Positions 18,789 through 26,805 of a stretch of 64,000 bases of DNA are shown piece after piece. Each line of letters opens with the position of its first letter. Positions within the stretch are counted from its first letter, which is position 1. Origin of the DNA: Bradyrhizobium genomosp. I (2014) (lineage in GTDB: Bacteria; Pseudomonadota; Alphaproteobacteria; Rhizobiales; Xanthobacteraceae); assembly GCF_000261685.1 (NCBI RefSeq), contig NZ_AJQE01000126.1:31166-95165 (forward strand). The letters are read 5' to 3'. Under the pieces are notes generated by a model. That model saw only the letters and a list, made by a program, of their open reading frames with translations. It was not told the origin of the DNA and did no database searches. Both the position numbers and the translations under genes were made by a program.

Positions 18789-20369
18789 TCACCCCACCAA
18801 CTTCCTGAGCTCCGCCTTCGCCACCTTCTCCAGCGTCGAGCGCGGCATGTCGTCGACGAATCTTATCTCGCGCGGCATCTTGAAGTCGGCGAGGCCCTTG
18901 CGGCAGGCCGCCATGACCCTGTCATGCAGATCGGGCGCAGCGCCCGCGACGCCCCCTTGCGGGATGATGAAGACGACGGGCACCTCGTCCAGCATCGGGT
19001 GCTTCTTCGCCACCGCCGCGGCCTCGCGCACGCCGGGGACGAGCGCGATCACCTGCTCGATCTCGGATGCCGCGACGTTCTCGCCGCCGACCTTCAGCAT
19101 GTCCTTGGCGCGGTCGCCGAACTTGACGTAGCCGTTCTGAAGCCGCTCGACGCGATCGCCGGTGAGAAAGAAGCCGTGCTCGTCAAAACTCTCGCGCGTC
19201 GCCTTGTCGTTGTGAAGATATTCGGCGAACAGCGACAGGCCCGGAATGCCCTTGATCGCGAGGTTGCCGGTATCACCGACCGCGGTCGGCCGGCCCTCGT
19301 CATCGGTGATGCGGATCTGATACTCCGGCGCGGCACGGCCGATCGACATCGGGATGTTGGGCTGGTCGACTTCGCCGACGATGCCGTGGGTGATGGTCTC
19401 GGTCATGCCCCACCAGCCGATGATCTTGATGCCGAACGCGGCAAAGGCCGGCGGCTCGTTGATGGCGGAGCCCCACAGGCGGAATTTGTGGTCCTTCGGG
19501 ATCTCCTGCTCGAGCAGCGCCTTCATGCAGAACGGAATGGTCGAGGTCCAGGTCGCGCCGTGCTCGATCGCCGCGCGCCAGAACCGGCTGGCGGAGAAGC
19601 GCGGCTGGATCACGCAGGATCCGCCGACCCACAGCGTCGCCAGCATTGAGTAGGCCAGCGCATTGGTGTGGAACAGCGGCAGATAGGTCTGATGCACGTC
19701 GCTTGAATGCAGATCCTCATGCGCGGCGTTGATCTTGGCGCCCCACAGTGCGTTGGCATGGGTCCACAGCACTGCTTTCGGCCGCGACGTCGTGCCGGAC
19801 GTGTACTGCACGCTGCAAGGCGCCAGTGGGTCGGTCGCGCGCTGCGGGCGGTCGGCGCTGTCGGCGAACAACGCCTCGAAACGGTCGCCGCGCGAGACGG
19901 CCTGCGCAGGCGCGGTGCCGGCGTCATGCGACGTCACCGCCATCCAGCGAATGTTGCGGCAGTTCTGCGCGACGATTTCCGCATAGGCGGGCTGCGTGAT
20001 CGCGGCGACCGCGCCGCAATGATCGGCGAAATATTCGATCTCGGCCGGCGCCGAGCGGGTGTTGGTGGTGACCGCGACAGCGCCGAGCTCGACACAGGCA
20101 AACCAGGCCAGCAGCGCCTCGATGCAATTGTCGAGATGAATGAGCACATATTCGCCGGGCTTGACGCCGCGCCTGGCCAGCCCCGCCGCGAGCGCACCGA
20201 CCCGCTCGTGAAACTCGCCGTAGCTCCAGTGCCGCGCCGGCGCATCGAACGGCGCCCAGATCAGGAATGGATGTGAGCTGCGTGCCTCGGCACGCATCCT
20301 CAGGAGCCAGGGCACGTCAAGCCCGTCGAACGGGCTCACGAATCCGGCGGCGGTTTGTCGAATAGGCAT
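18789..20369 (-). CDS. AMP-dependent acyl-CoA synthetase/ligase
   Basis: ANL-superfamily enzyme that activates a carboxylic acid as acyl-AMP and transfers it to CoA. The protein is 526 aa. The P-loop-like motif is YTSGTTSRPKAVL near residue 190, with Ser in place of the usual Gly after TSGTT. The A5-type GWWGMTETI is near 318. The hinge and C-terminal domain include TGDRVERLQNGYVKFGDRAKDMLKVGGENV near 400. The catalytic Lys is in STLEKVAKAELRKL at the C-terminus. The acyl specificity cannot be assigned. It resembles crotonobetaine/carnitine- or long-chain-type ligases. The gene stands alone, convergent with the HD-GYP gene. Confidence 0.92.
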   Translation of the reverse strand: MPIRQTAAGFVSPFDGLDVPWLLRMRAEARSSHPFLIWAPFDAPARHWSYGEFHERVGALAAGLARRGVKPGEYVLIHLDNCIEALLAWFACVELGAVAVTTNTRSAPAEIEYFADHCGAVAAITQPAYAEIVAQNCRNIRWMAVTSHDAGTAPAQAVSRGDRFEALFADSADRPQRATDPLAPCSVQYTSGTTSRPKAVLWTHANALWGAKINAAHEDLHSSDVHQTYLPLFHTNALAYSMLATLWVGGSCVIQPRFSASRFWRAAIEHGATWTSTIPFCMKALLEQEIPKDHKFRLWGSAINEPPAFAAFGIKIIGWWGMTETITHGIVGEVDQPNIPMSIGRAAPEYQIRITDDEGRPTAVGDTGNLAIKGIPGLSLFAEYLHNDKATRESFDEHGFFLTGDRVERLQNGYVKFGDRAKDMLKVGGENVAASEIEQVIALVPGVREAAAVAKKHPMLDEVPVVFIIPQGGVAGAAPDLHDRVMAACRKGLADFKMPREIRFVDDMPRSTLEKVAKAELRKLVG

Positions 20370-20512
20370 GTGTCCTCCCGTGCAGCCTGCATCTTGCTGG
20401 CGGCTGTCTTTGGATTATTGCGTCTTCCTGCCACCGGATGACGCGGGAAGCAAATCGGAAGGGTAGAGTTTTCGGTGCTCCATGCCTCGTGAGGTGTGCG
20501 CTCTCTCTCCTT

Positions 20513-20593
20513 CGTCATGGCCGGGCTTGACCCGGCCATCCACGCCTTGCCGCTCGAAGAACGTGGGTGCGCGGGCCAAGCCCGGGCTTGACG
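20513..20593. repeat. REPIN-like pair of palindromic repeats
   Basis: The left unit is a perfect palindrome, ATGGCCGGG-CTTGA-CCCGGCCAT (20517-20539), followed by CCACGC. The right unit (about 20560-20593) is a degenerate reverse-complement copy containing GGGCCAAGCCCGGGCTTGACG. It is the same family as the pair around the GIY-YIG gene but has no gene inside. Confidence 0.8.
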
Positions 20594-20626
20594 TCGGAGT
20601 GTATGGCCAGCAGCGCGAATTGCGCG

Positions 20627-21037
20627 CTATTCGTCGTACGACGAAATCTCGATCAAGCTGCCATCGGGGTCCCGGCAATAGACCGAGCGTAGTGTGCCGC
20701 AGGCGCCTTGCCTCGGGCCTGGGCCTGCCTCGATCGCGACGTCATGTGCCTGCAAATGCGCCACCACCTCGTCTGGCGTGGCCGAGGTGAGAAAGCACAG
20801 ATCCTCGCTGCCGGCGGTCGGGTGGTCGGCGGTGAACCACTCCACCTTGTCGGCATCGCGCTGCCGGACGTTGATCTTCTGGTTACCGAATTCAAGGAAA
20901 GTCCGCGGCGCGTTGCCGCCGCCGGGATCAAACAGCTTGACTTCCATGCCGAGAATCTTGCGATACCACTCCGCGGTCACCGCGACATTGCTGACATTGA
21001 TCACGAGATGATCGAGGGCGTGAACCTTGACCGACAT
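20627..21037 (-). CDS. VOC family protein (glyoxalase/bleomycin resistance/dioxygenase fold)
   Basis: A 136-aa vicinal-oxygen-chelate protein. The start MSVKVHALDHLVINVSNVAVTAEWYRKILGMEV is typical, with the His in LDHLVI as first metal ligand. The second module has DLCFLTSA and ends RSVYCRDPDGSLIEISSYD, with the Glu in IEIS as the likely last ligand. VOC proteins include lyases, dioxygenases and resistance proteins, and the substrate here is unknown. It is encoded divergently from the TctC-type binding protein. Confidence 0.88.
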   Translation of the reverse strand: MSVKVHALDHLVINVSNVAVTAEWYRKILGMEVKLFDPGGGNAPRTFLEFGNQKINVRQRDADKVEWFTADHPTAGSEDLCFLTSATPDEVVAHLQAHDVAIEAGPGPRQGACGTLRSVYCRDPDGSLIEISSYDE

Positions 21038-21162
21038 GCCTCATCCTTTCGTCATGATGTGCCCCGGCGCACTTTCCGCCTGCGGCAAGCTTTGTTACAA
21101 CCGCGCCGCCGTTCCCTTCAACTTATCCGGCCTTCAAGAACAACACTGGGAGAACCCTTGAG

Positions 21163-22137
21163 ATGATCACTCGCCGTACCGCGCTGGGCCTGCTCGCCGC
21201 CAGTCCGCTTGCAGCAACCCCGCTGTCGAAGGCCCTTGCCGCCGACTATCCGGCTCGTCCGGTGAAGTGGGTGGTCGGCTATCCGCCGGGCGGGGCCACC
21301 GACATCCTGGCGCGGCTGATCGGCCAGCGACTTTCGGAAAAGCTCGGTCAGCAATTCGTGGTCGAGAACAAGCCGGGCGCCGGCAACAATATCGCCACCG
21401 AATCGGTCGTCAATGCCGAGCCCGACGGCTACACGGTGCAGCTGGTCAATCCGGCCAACTACATCAACGCCTCGCTCTACAAGAATCTCAAGTTCAACTT
21501 CGTGCGCGACATCGCGCCGGTCGCTTCGTTCCAGCGCGTGCCGAACGTGATGACCGTCAACAAGGACGTGCCGGCCAAGAACGTCGCCGAGTTCATCGAA
21601 TATGTGAAGGCCAATCCCGGCAAGGTGAACATGGCCTCGTCCGGCAACGGCACCTCGGTGCATCTGTCCGGCGAGATGTTCATGGCCATGACCGGCTGCA
21701 AGATGCAGCACGTGCCCTATCGCGGCGCTGCGCCCGCGATCACCGACATGCTCGGCGGCCAGGTGCAGGTGATCTTCGACAACATGCCCTCGATCATCCA
21801 GCACATCCGTTCCGGCTCGCTGCGCGCGATCGGCGTCACCACGACGGAGCGATCGCCGCAGCTTCCCGACGTGCAGCCGATTGCCGACACGGTGAAGGGC
21901 TATGAGGCCAGCGCGCTGTTCGGCATGGGCGCGCCGAAGAACACTCCGAAGGAGATCATTGCCAAGCTCAACGCCGAGGTCAACGCGCTGATGAAGGAGC
22001 CCGACATGGCCAAGCGCCTGGTCGAGCTCGGCGGCGAGCCGCGGGGGCAGACGCCGGAGGCGTTCGGCGAGGAGATCAAGGCCGAGACCGAGAAGTGGAA
22101 GAAGGTCGTCGAGTTCGCCGGCCTGAAGGTCGAGTAG
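21163..22137 (+). CDS. Tripartite tricarboxylate transporter (TctC/Bug family) periplasmic substrate-binding protein
   Basis: A 324-aa Bug-family solute receptor. The N-terminus MITRRTALGLLAASPLAATPLSKALA is a signal peptide with a twin Arg. The mature part begins ADYPARPVKWVVGYPPGGATDILARL, the family signature, followed by NKPGAGNNIATESV and later GGQVQVIFDNMPSIIQHI. No TctA/TctB membrane genes are adjacent, as is common for orphan Bug proteins, so the ligand and permease are unknown. A strong intrinsic terminator follows. Confidence 0.92.
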   Translation: MITRRTALGLLAASPLAATPLSKALAADYPARPVKWVVGYPPGGATDILARLIGQRLSEKLGQQFVVENKPGAGNNIATESVVNAEPDGYTVQLVNPANYINASLYKNLKFNFVRDIAPVASFQRVPNVMTVNKDVPAKNVAEFIEYVKANPGKVNMASSGNGTSVHLSGEMFMAMTGCKMQHVPYRGAAPAITDMLGGQVQVIFDNMPSIIQHIRSGSLRAIGVTTTERSPQLPDVQPIADTVKGYEASALFGMGAPKNTPKEIIAKLNAEVNALMKEPDMAKRLVELGGEPRGQTPEAFGEEIKAETEKWKKVVEFAGLKVE

Positions 22138-22161
22138 CGATCTTGTGATACCCGGGAATGG

Positions 22162-22188
22162 GGCCCTGCCGTTCGGCAGGGCCTTTTT
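22162..22188 (+). terminator. Intrinsic terminator after the TctC-type gene
   Basis: A 9-bp perfect stem, GGCCCTGCC / GGCAGGGCC, with a GTTC loop is followed by TTTTT. It starts 24 bp after the stop codon. Confidence 0.93.
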
Positions 22189-22286
22189 CTTGCGTGCTCG
22201 ATGCCAGTTGACCTGGAATAAAAGGCCGCGACGAAACCTGATGATATGTGGGGCCGTATCTCGCACCACGAAGAGGAGTTGGAATC

Positions 22287-22565
22287 ATGCGCATGATGCA
22301 ATTGGCGCTGCCGGCGCTGACCACCATGGTTCTCGTCGGTTTCGCCGCCAGCACCCCCGCCACGGCGCGCGATTATCCCTGGTGCGCGCAGGGCGGCGAG
22401 TTCGACTATCCCGGCGAATGCGCCTACAGCACCTATGAGCAATGCCAGGCCAGCGTGTCCGGGCGGCTGCTGTACTGCGACCGCAATCCCCGTTTCGCCT
22501 ATGGCCAGCAACGAATCCCGCAACCGCGGCCGCACCGCCGCACGCGGCCTGTCGCGCCCTATTGA
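22287..22565 (+). CDS. DUF3551 domain-containing small exported protein
   Basis: A 92-aa protein with a signal peptide (MRMMQLALPALTTMVLVGFAASTPATA). The mature part (RDYPWCAQGGEFDYPGECAYSTYEQCQAS...YCDRNP) has four or five Cys and the YPWC / CxYSTYxQC pattern of DUF3551, a family particularly numerous in Bradyrhizobium. The function is unknown. The ATG at 22287 is preceded by AAGAGGAG at a good distance, which decides this start over an upstream one. The C-terminal tail is rich in Pro and Arg. Confidence 0.85.
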   Translation: MRMMQLALPALTTMVLVGFAASTPATARDYPWCAQGGEFDYPGECAYSTYEQCQASVSGRLLYCDRNPRFAYGQQRIPQPRPHRRTRPVAPY

Positions 22566-22614
22566 TCGCAACCTGATCACGCAGTCGTGCGGACCTGCGC
22601 CCGCGCGTTCCTGC

Positions 22615-22642
22615 TTGACGCTTTTCCGCTCGCGTCTATACT
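22615..22642 (+). promoter_or_regulatory. Sigma-70-type promoter of the ArsR operon
   Basis: TTGACG (22615-22620), a 16-bp spacer and TATACT (22637-22642) make a near-consensus promoter. Transcription should start about 7 bp downstream, at or next to the ATG at 22650. The mRNA would then be leaderless. Confidence 0.7.
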
Positions 22643-22663
22643 AAACCACATGGTTAAGTATAG
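22636..22663 (+). promoter_or_regulatory. 28-bp operator-like palindrome covering the -10 element and start codon of the ArsR gene
   Basis: The 28 bp from CTATACT to AGTATAG are palindromic at 24 of 28 positions, with core AACCACATGGTT. It covers the -10 box and the ArsR start codon. This is the expected position for autorepression by the ArsR protein. Confidence 0.7.
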
Positions 22664-23102
22664 GGACGAGACGCTGGACCGGACCTTTGCGGCGCTATCC
22701 GACCCGACGCGGCGGGCCCTGCTGGCGCGCCTCGGCGAGCAGGACGGCCTGACGGTGAGCGAGCTGGCCGCACCGTTTCCGGTCTCGCTGCCGGCCATCA
22801 TGAAGCATCTTGAGGTGCTCACGGATGCCGGCCTGATCATGCGCGAGAAGACCGGGCGCACGGTCGCCTGCCGGCTCACCGCGCAGCCGATGGAGCAGGC
22901 GATGAACTGGCTCAATCGCTATGCGCAGTTCTGGTCGCACAATTTCGATCGCCTCGCCGCCTTCGTGGAGGATGAGAAATGGCCAACGCCGCCGCCAATG
23001 CCGCCGTACGCCGCGCCGAACGTCCAAGCCTCACGCTCACGCGCCGGCTCCGCGCGCCGCCGGAAAGGGTCTACGCCGCCTGGACGCAAGCCGCGCAGCT
23101 AG
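22650..23102 (+). CDS. ArsR-type winged-helix transcriptional repressor
   Basis: A DNA-binding regulator of the ArsR/SdpR subgroup that typically controls an adjacent SRPBCC gene. Residues ~1-108 are a standard wHTH: TFAALSDPTRRALLARLGEQDGLTVSELAAPFPVSLPAIMKHLEVLTDAGLI, with no metal-binding Cys motif. The start is ATG 22650, placed inside an operator palindrome and without a Shine-Dalgarno. The frame continues about 40 residues past the expected end, into the next gene (124-nt overlap), with a low-complexity Pro/Ser/Arg tail. The tail is probably a neutral consequence of a missing stop. The SRPBCC gene has its own GGAGG. Confidence 0.88.
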   Translation: MVKYRDETLDRTFAALSDPTRRALLARLGEQDGLTVSELAAPFPVSLPAIMKHLEVLTDAGLIMREKTGRTVACRLTAQPMEQAMNWLNRYAQFWSHNFDRLAAFVEDEKWPTPPPMPPYAAPNVQASRSRAGSARRRKGSTPPGRKPRS

Positions 23103-23446
23103 CGCAATGGTTCGGGCCGCCGAACATGAAGCCGGCGACGCTTCAAGCCGAGCTCGACGTTCGCGTCGGCGGCCGCTATCGCCTCAGCTTCACCCGTGAC
23201 GACGGTGAATATTTCGAGGCCGGCGGCCGCTATCGCGAGGTGGTGCCGAACGAGCTTCTCGTCTTCACCTGGGCCTGGCACTCGACGCCGGAACGTGAAT
23301 CGCTGGTGACGATCTCGCTGAAGCCGGACGGTGCCGGCACCCTGATGGTCTTCCATCACGCCCAGTTCTTCGACGAAACCGCACGCGACAACCACCGGCG
23401 CGGCTGGAGCTCGTTCCTCGACAAGCTCGATGCCTTCGTCGCCTGA
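22979..23446 (+). CDS. SRPBCC (AHSA1-like/START) domain protein
   Basis: A 155-aa helix-grip protein of the Aha1-like SRPBCC group. It shows TLTRRLRAPPERVYAAWTQAAQLAQWFGPPNM, then VRVGGRYRLSFTRDDGEYFEAGGRYREVVPNELLVFTW and the terminal GWSSFLDKLDAFVA. These proteins bind hydrophobic ligands. The physiological role in ArsR operons is not established. It overlaps the upstream ArsR frame by 124 nt and lies 16 bp before the DUF899 gene, forming one operon. Confidence 0.9.
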   Translation: MANAAANAAVRRAERPSLTLTRRLRAPPERVYAAWTQAAQLAQWFGPPNMKPATLQAELDVRVGGRYRLSFTRDDGEYFEAGGRYREVVPNELLVFTWAWHSTPERESLVTISLKPDGAGTLMVFHHAQFFDETARDNHRRGWSSFLDKLDAFVA

Positions 23447-23462
23447 AGCTAGGGAGACCGTC

Positions 23463-24200
23463 ATGCAGCACCATCAGATCGTCTCGCGCGAGCAATGGAT
23501 CGTCGCGCGCAAGGCCCATCTGGCGCGCGAGAAGGAGCTCACGGCGGCCCGCGAGCGCCTCGCCGAGGAGCGTCGCGCCTTGCCCTGGGTCAAGGTCGAC
23601 AAGGCTTACGAATTTGTCGGGCCAAACGGCAGAGTGTCGCTCGGCGATCTGTTCAAAGGCCGTCCGCAGCTCATCGTTCAGCATGTGATGTTCGCACCCG
23701 ACTGGGACGCGGCCTGCAAGAGCTGCTCGTTCTGGGCCGACGGGTTCGAGCGCATGGTGCCGCACTTGGCCGCGCGCGACACCACCATGGTCGCGGTCTC
23801 GCTGGCACCAAGCGCAAAGCTCGAGGATTTCAAGAAGCGGATGGGCTGGACTTTTGACTGGGTCTCCTCAGGCAGCAACGACTTCAACCGCGATTACGGC
23901 GTGACGTTCTCGCAGGAGCAGATTGCGACCGGCGAGCCCAGGTACAATTTCGGCACGACTGCGATCTACGGTCCGGAGCTGCCCGGAATCAGCGTGTTCT
24001 ACCGCGACGAGGCCGGCGAGATCTTCCACACCTATTCCTGCTTCGCCCGCGGCCTCGACATGATGAACGCAGCCTATCAATATCTCGACCTCACGCCGCT
24101 CGGTCGTCACGAGGAGGGGCTGCCCTATCCGATGGACTGGGTTCGCCTGCGCGACCAGTACGAGCCGCAGGCGGCGAAGGCGGCGTGCTGTCACGGGTGA
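23463..24200 (+). CDS. DUF899 family (thioredoxin-fold-like) protein
   Basis: A 245-aa protein of the DUF899 family, distantly related to thioredoxin/peroxiredoxin folds. Typical segments are LPWVKVDKAYEF near residue 42, MFAPDWDAACKSCSFWADGF with a CxxC-like pair near 85, and GISVFYRDEAGEIFHTYSCFARGLDMMNAAYQYLDLTPLGRHE toward the C-terminus. The start is ATG 23463 after AGGGAGACC. The enzymatic role is unknown. It is the third gene of the ArsR-SRPBCC operon, a recurring combination. Confidence 0.88.
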   Translation: MQHHQIVSREQWIVARKAHLAREKELTAARERLAEERRALPWVKVDKAYEFVGPNGRVSLGDLFKGRPQLIVQHVMFAPDWDAACKSCSFWADGFERMVPHLAARDTTMVAVSLAPSAKLEDFKKRMGWTFDWVSSGSNDFNRDYGVTFSQEQIATGEPRYNFGTTAIYGPELPGISVFYRDEAGEIFHTYSCFARGLDMMNAAYQYLDLTPLGRHEEGLPYPMDWVRLRDQYEPQAAKAACCHG

Positions 24201-24356
24201 GGGGGCCGGCACGAATCCCCATCACGGGTGTCATCGCCCGGCCTTGCCCGGGCTTTCCGGCACTCCGAGACGCTCGTGGTTGAATTGCGAAGCCGCGGCG
24301 TACTGGATTCTCCGTTTTCGCGGGGAATGACAGCGGTGATCGAGGCGCGGCTCACG

Positions 24357-25604
24357 CTACCGCTTCGCGTCCGCCTGCTCCGTCCCATTGCACGAGATCA
24401 GCATCGTATAGGGCCGGGCGTTGGCGGCGATGTCGGTGGTCTTGAGCTCGCCCTTTGGTTCGGCGGTCTGATAGGGCACCACGGAATTGTCGAGGAAGTC
24501 GCGCAGCACGCCGGTCTTGATGGCGAAGTTGATGTTCTCGGGAATGTTGCCGGTCGCCACGGCGATGCGGAGCGCATCGACCTTTCCGGTGACGACGCCC
24601 ACGATCTGTCCGGTCGCATCGAACAGCGGGCCCCCGCTGTTGCCGGGCTGCACGGGCGCACTGATTTGCAGGAAGCGGGTGTCGTTGCGCATGCCGCTGA
24701 GCGAGCTCACGATGCCGGTCGTCACGGTGAAGTCCGAGGTCAGCATTCCATGGTAAGGAAAGCCGATCGCGATGACGGAATCGCCGGAGCGGATCGAGCG
24801 GTCGCGGATTCGGGCAAAGTCCTTGAATGTCGTCGTCGCCGGCGCCTGCAACAGGGCGAGATCGTTGTTCGCGTCACTCGACACGACACGCAACGTGATC
24901 GCGGCCTCGCCGGTGAGATTGCCCTTGATGTCGCCGACGCAACCGTTGATCACATGGTTGTTGGTGACGATGTGCCCGCTTGCGCTCACCACGAAGCCGG
25001 TGCCGCTTCTGGCTTTGGCGGGTTTGCTGCCGGCCGGCGGTGCCGCCTGCTTGTCCGGCGCGGTCTGCGGCTTGGCGGCGATCTTGGTGAAATCGCCGAC
25101 CTTGTCCAGCCCGTCGGCCTTGACCCGGGTCACGCAATTGCTGACGGCGGCAATCAGAGGGGCAGTCGATGTCAGGCTGAACTGGAACGGTGTGCCTCTC
25201 GCCACCGCCACCATCAGGCTCGCCTTCTGGAACGCACGAGCGACGTTCGTAGGCAGAACTGCCGAGACCATGACCCCGGAAAAGGCGGTCGCAAAGAGCC
25301 TCACCTCGGCCTGACCGTCGAAGGTCACGTCGATCGTCAGGTTCTCGCCCTTCTTGAACCGAAACGCCGGGTTGGCAAAACCGAGCAGCCAAGCATTGTT
25401 TGAATCCTGACCTACGAGCAAAGTCATGCCATTGGCGTAGGGCGCGCTTGCAGCGCAGTGAGTGAATGCGCCCGTCGAGTCGTTGGTGAAGGCGCCGCCG
25501 TTCCAGTTGCCGATGTGGATGGTGCCGAAAGGCCCCGCCGCATGAACGAGCCCGGCCAGCATCCCCTGTAAAACAAACGCAACGACGAACGATTTCAGCC
25601 ACAT
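24357..25604 (-). CDS. Exported S1C (trypsin-like, DegP-type) serine protease
   Basis: A 415-aa periplasmic protease. I start at ATG 25602-25604, giving the signal peptide MWLKSFVVAFVLQGMLAGLVHA. Residues ~22-170 form an unassigned N-terminal domain. A Pro/Ala/Lys linker follows. The protease domain (about 200-385) has the catalytic triad His in TNNHVI, Asp in DANNDLALL and Ser in QPGNSGGPLFD. No PDZ domain is seen, so it differs from DegP/DegQ. The two Cys near INGCVGD and the terminal ISCNGT could pair. It lies alone, divergent from the membrane-protein operon. Confidence 0.9.
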   Translation of the reverse strand: MWLKSFVVAFVLQGMLAGLVHAAGPFGTIHIGNWNGGAFTNDSTGAFTHCAASAPYANGMTLLVGQDSNNAWLLGFANPAFRFKKGENLTIDVTFDGQAEVRLFATAFSGVMVSAVLPTNVARAFQKASLMVAVARGTPFQFSLTSTAPLIAAVSNCVTRVKADGLDKVGDFTKIAAKPQTAPDKQAAPPAGSKPAKARSGTGFVVSASGHIVTNNHVINGCVGDIKGNLTGEAAITLRVVSSDANNDLALLQAPATTTFKDFARIRDRSIRSGDSVIAIGFPYHGMLTSDFTVTTGIVSSLSGMRNDTRFLQISAPVQPGNSGGPLFDATGQIVGVVTGKVDALRIAVATGNIPENINFAIKTGVLRDFLDNSVVPYQTAEPKGELKTTDIAANARPYTMLISCNGTEQADAKR

Positions 25605-25710
25605 ACCAGCCCCCGGGAACGCTTTTGGATCCATCTTATCCGTGAGCATAGGTGGCGCGCAACCGCCAGTTGTTCGTTCGGGTTCGGTCCGGCTTTCGCG
25701 ACATTCGGGC

Positions 25711-25738
25711 TTGCCTTTACTTTGCTACGCCGTATACT
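25711..25738 (+). promoter_or_regulatory. Candidate promoter of the membrane protein/regulator/prenyltransferase operon
   Basis: TTGCCT (25711-25716), a 16-bp spacer and TATACT (25733-25738). The -10 element overlaps the left arm of the palindrome at 25735-25753, and a further TACTTTGC half-site lies in the spacer at 25718-25725. Confidence 0.6.
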
Positions 25739-25753
25739 TTGCAATACAAAGTA
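25735..25753. promoter_or_regulatory. Operator-like palindrome, upstream site
   Basis: TACTTTGCAATACAAAGTA: 7-bp arms TACTTTG / CAAAGTA with a 5-bp centre. It shares all but the central and outermost bases with the site at 26806-26824. It overlaps the -10 region of the candidate promoter, the right place for a repressor. Confidence 0.75.
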
Positions 25754-25806
25754 ATGGGACCTGCAGTCCCGGAAGACTCGGGTGGAACGAGGATTTGGCG
25801 TTGCCG

Positions 25807-26424
25807 ATGCACGATCTCGACAAGGCGCTGGCCGATATCGTGGCGATCCGCAGCCAGATCGCCGCGGGCACCGCCTTCCGCGGCTACGGGCCGGCGACGA
25901 TGGCGGCGACCGGCGCCGTCGCGCTCATCACCGCGGTTCTGCAATTCTGGCTGCTGGACGATCCCACCGGCGAGCCGCTCGGATTCTTTTGCGGCTGGTT
26001 CGTCGCCGCCGCGCTCTCGGGGCTGATGATCGGCATCGAGATGCGCGCGCGCTCGCGCCGTCACCATTCGGGCCTGGCCGATGCCATGATCCATCAGGCG
26101 GTCGAGCAGTTCCTGCCGGCAGGCGTTGCTGGCGTGCTGCTCGCGGTGGTGATGTGGAAGTTCGCGAGCGAGACGCTGTGGCTGCTGCCGGGCCTGTGGC
26201 AGATCCTGGTGTCGCTCGGCATCTTTGCCTCGGTCCGCTCGCTGCCGCGCACCGTCGCGCTCGCCGGCGCCTGGTATTTCGTGTCCGGCTTCGCGGTGGT
26301 GGTGCTCGCAAGCCGAACCCACACGCTGTCGCCGTGGACCATGGGCCTGCCCTTCGTGATCGGGCAATCGGTGATGGCGGCCATTCTGCATGTCGCTTCC
26401 GGAGACAACGATGTCGAAGACTGA
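25807..26424 (+). CDS. Multi-pass inner-membrane protein of unknown function
   Basis: A 205-aa protein with about six predicted membrane helices: ~28-46, ~57-76, ~100-118, ~122-140, ~147-165 and ~177-195. The short N-terminal region MHDLDKALADIVAIRSQIAAGTAFRGYG is cytoplasmic-looking, and the loop RARSRRHHSGLADAM is basic. I do not recognise a family. The ATG at 25807 is used, but an in-frame TTG at 25801 has better spacing to GAGG. The 3' end overlaps the winged-helix regulator by 14 nt, so they are co-transcribed. It is the first gene of the operon under the palindromic operator. Confidence 0.8.
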   Translation: MHDLDKALADIVAIRSQIAAGTAFRGYGPATMAATGAVALITAVLQFWLLDDPTGEPLGFFCGWFVAAALSGLMIGIEMRARSRRHHSGLADAMIHQAVEQFLPAGVAGVLLAVVMWKFASETLWLLPGLWQILVSLGIFASVRSLPRTVALAGAWYFVSGFAVVVLASRTHTLSPWTMGLPFVIGQSVMAAILHVASGDNDVED

Positions 26425-26785
26425 CAGCGCGCCCTTCTCTTACGAAGGACTCGACCGCGTGATCCACGAGAAGGCGAGGCTCGGGCTTCTCACTTCGCTG
26501 ATGGCGCATCCCAAGGGGCTGGCATTCGGCGACCTCAAGCAGCTCTGCGGCCTCACCGACGGCAATCTCAGCCGGCACCTTGCCGTGCTCCAGGAGGCCG
26601 GCCTCGTCGAGGTGACCAAAGGCTACGAGGGCAACCGCCCGCACACCACCTGTCGCCTGACCAGGGCCGGCCGCCGCCGTTTCCTCGACTACCTCGCTGT
26701 GCTCGAGCGGCTGGTGCGCGACGCGGCGAAAGCCGCCGGCCGTGGCGCGCCGCCGCTCGGCCGCCTCGGTATCGTCTCGACCTGA
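26411..26785 (+). CDS. Winged-helix transcriptional regulator
   Basis: A 124-aa MarR/ArsR-like single-domain regulator. The recognition region is LTSLMAHPKGLAFGDLKQLCGLTDGNLSRHLAVLQEAGLVEVTKGYEGNRPHTTCRLTRAGRRRF, the pattern of the winged-helix DNA-binding proteins often annotated as a MarR-like HTH_27/34 type. It starts at ATG 26411 after GGAG, inside the end of the membrane-protein gene. It is a strong candidate to bind the two palindromes in this operon and repress it. No effector-binding domain beyond the short C-terminal helix is visible. Confidence 0.88.
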   Translation: MSKTDSAPFSYEGLDRVIHEKARLGLLTSLMAHPKGLAFGDLKQLCGLTDGNLSRHLAVLQEAGLVEVTKGYEGNRPHTTCRLTRAGRRRFLDYLAVLERLVRDAAKAAGRGAPPLGRLGIVST

Positions 26786-26805
26786 TCCTCTCCTTTTTGA
26801 CTGGA

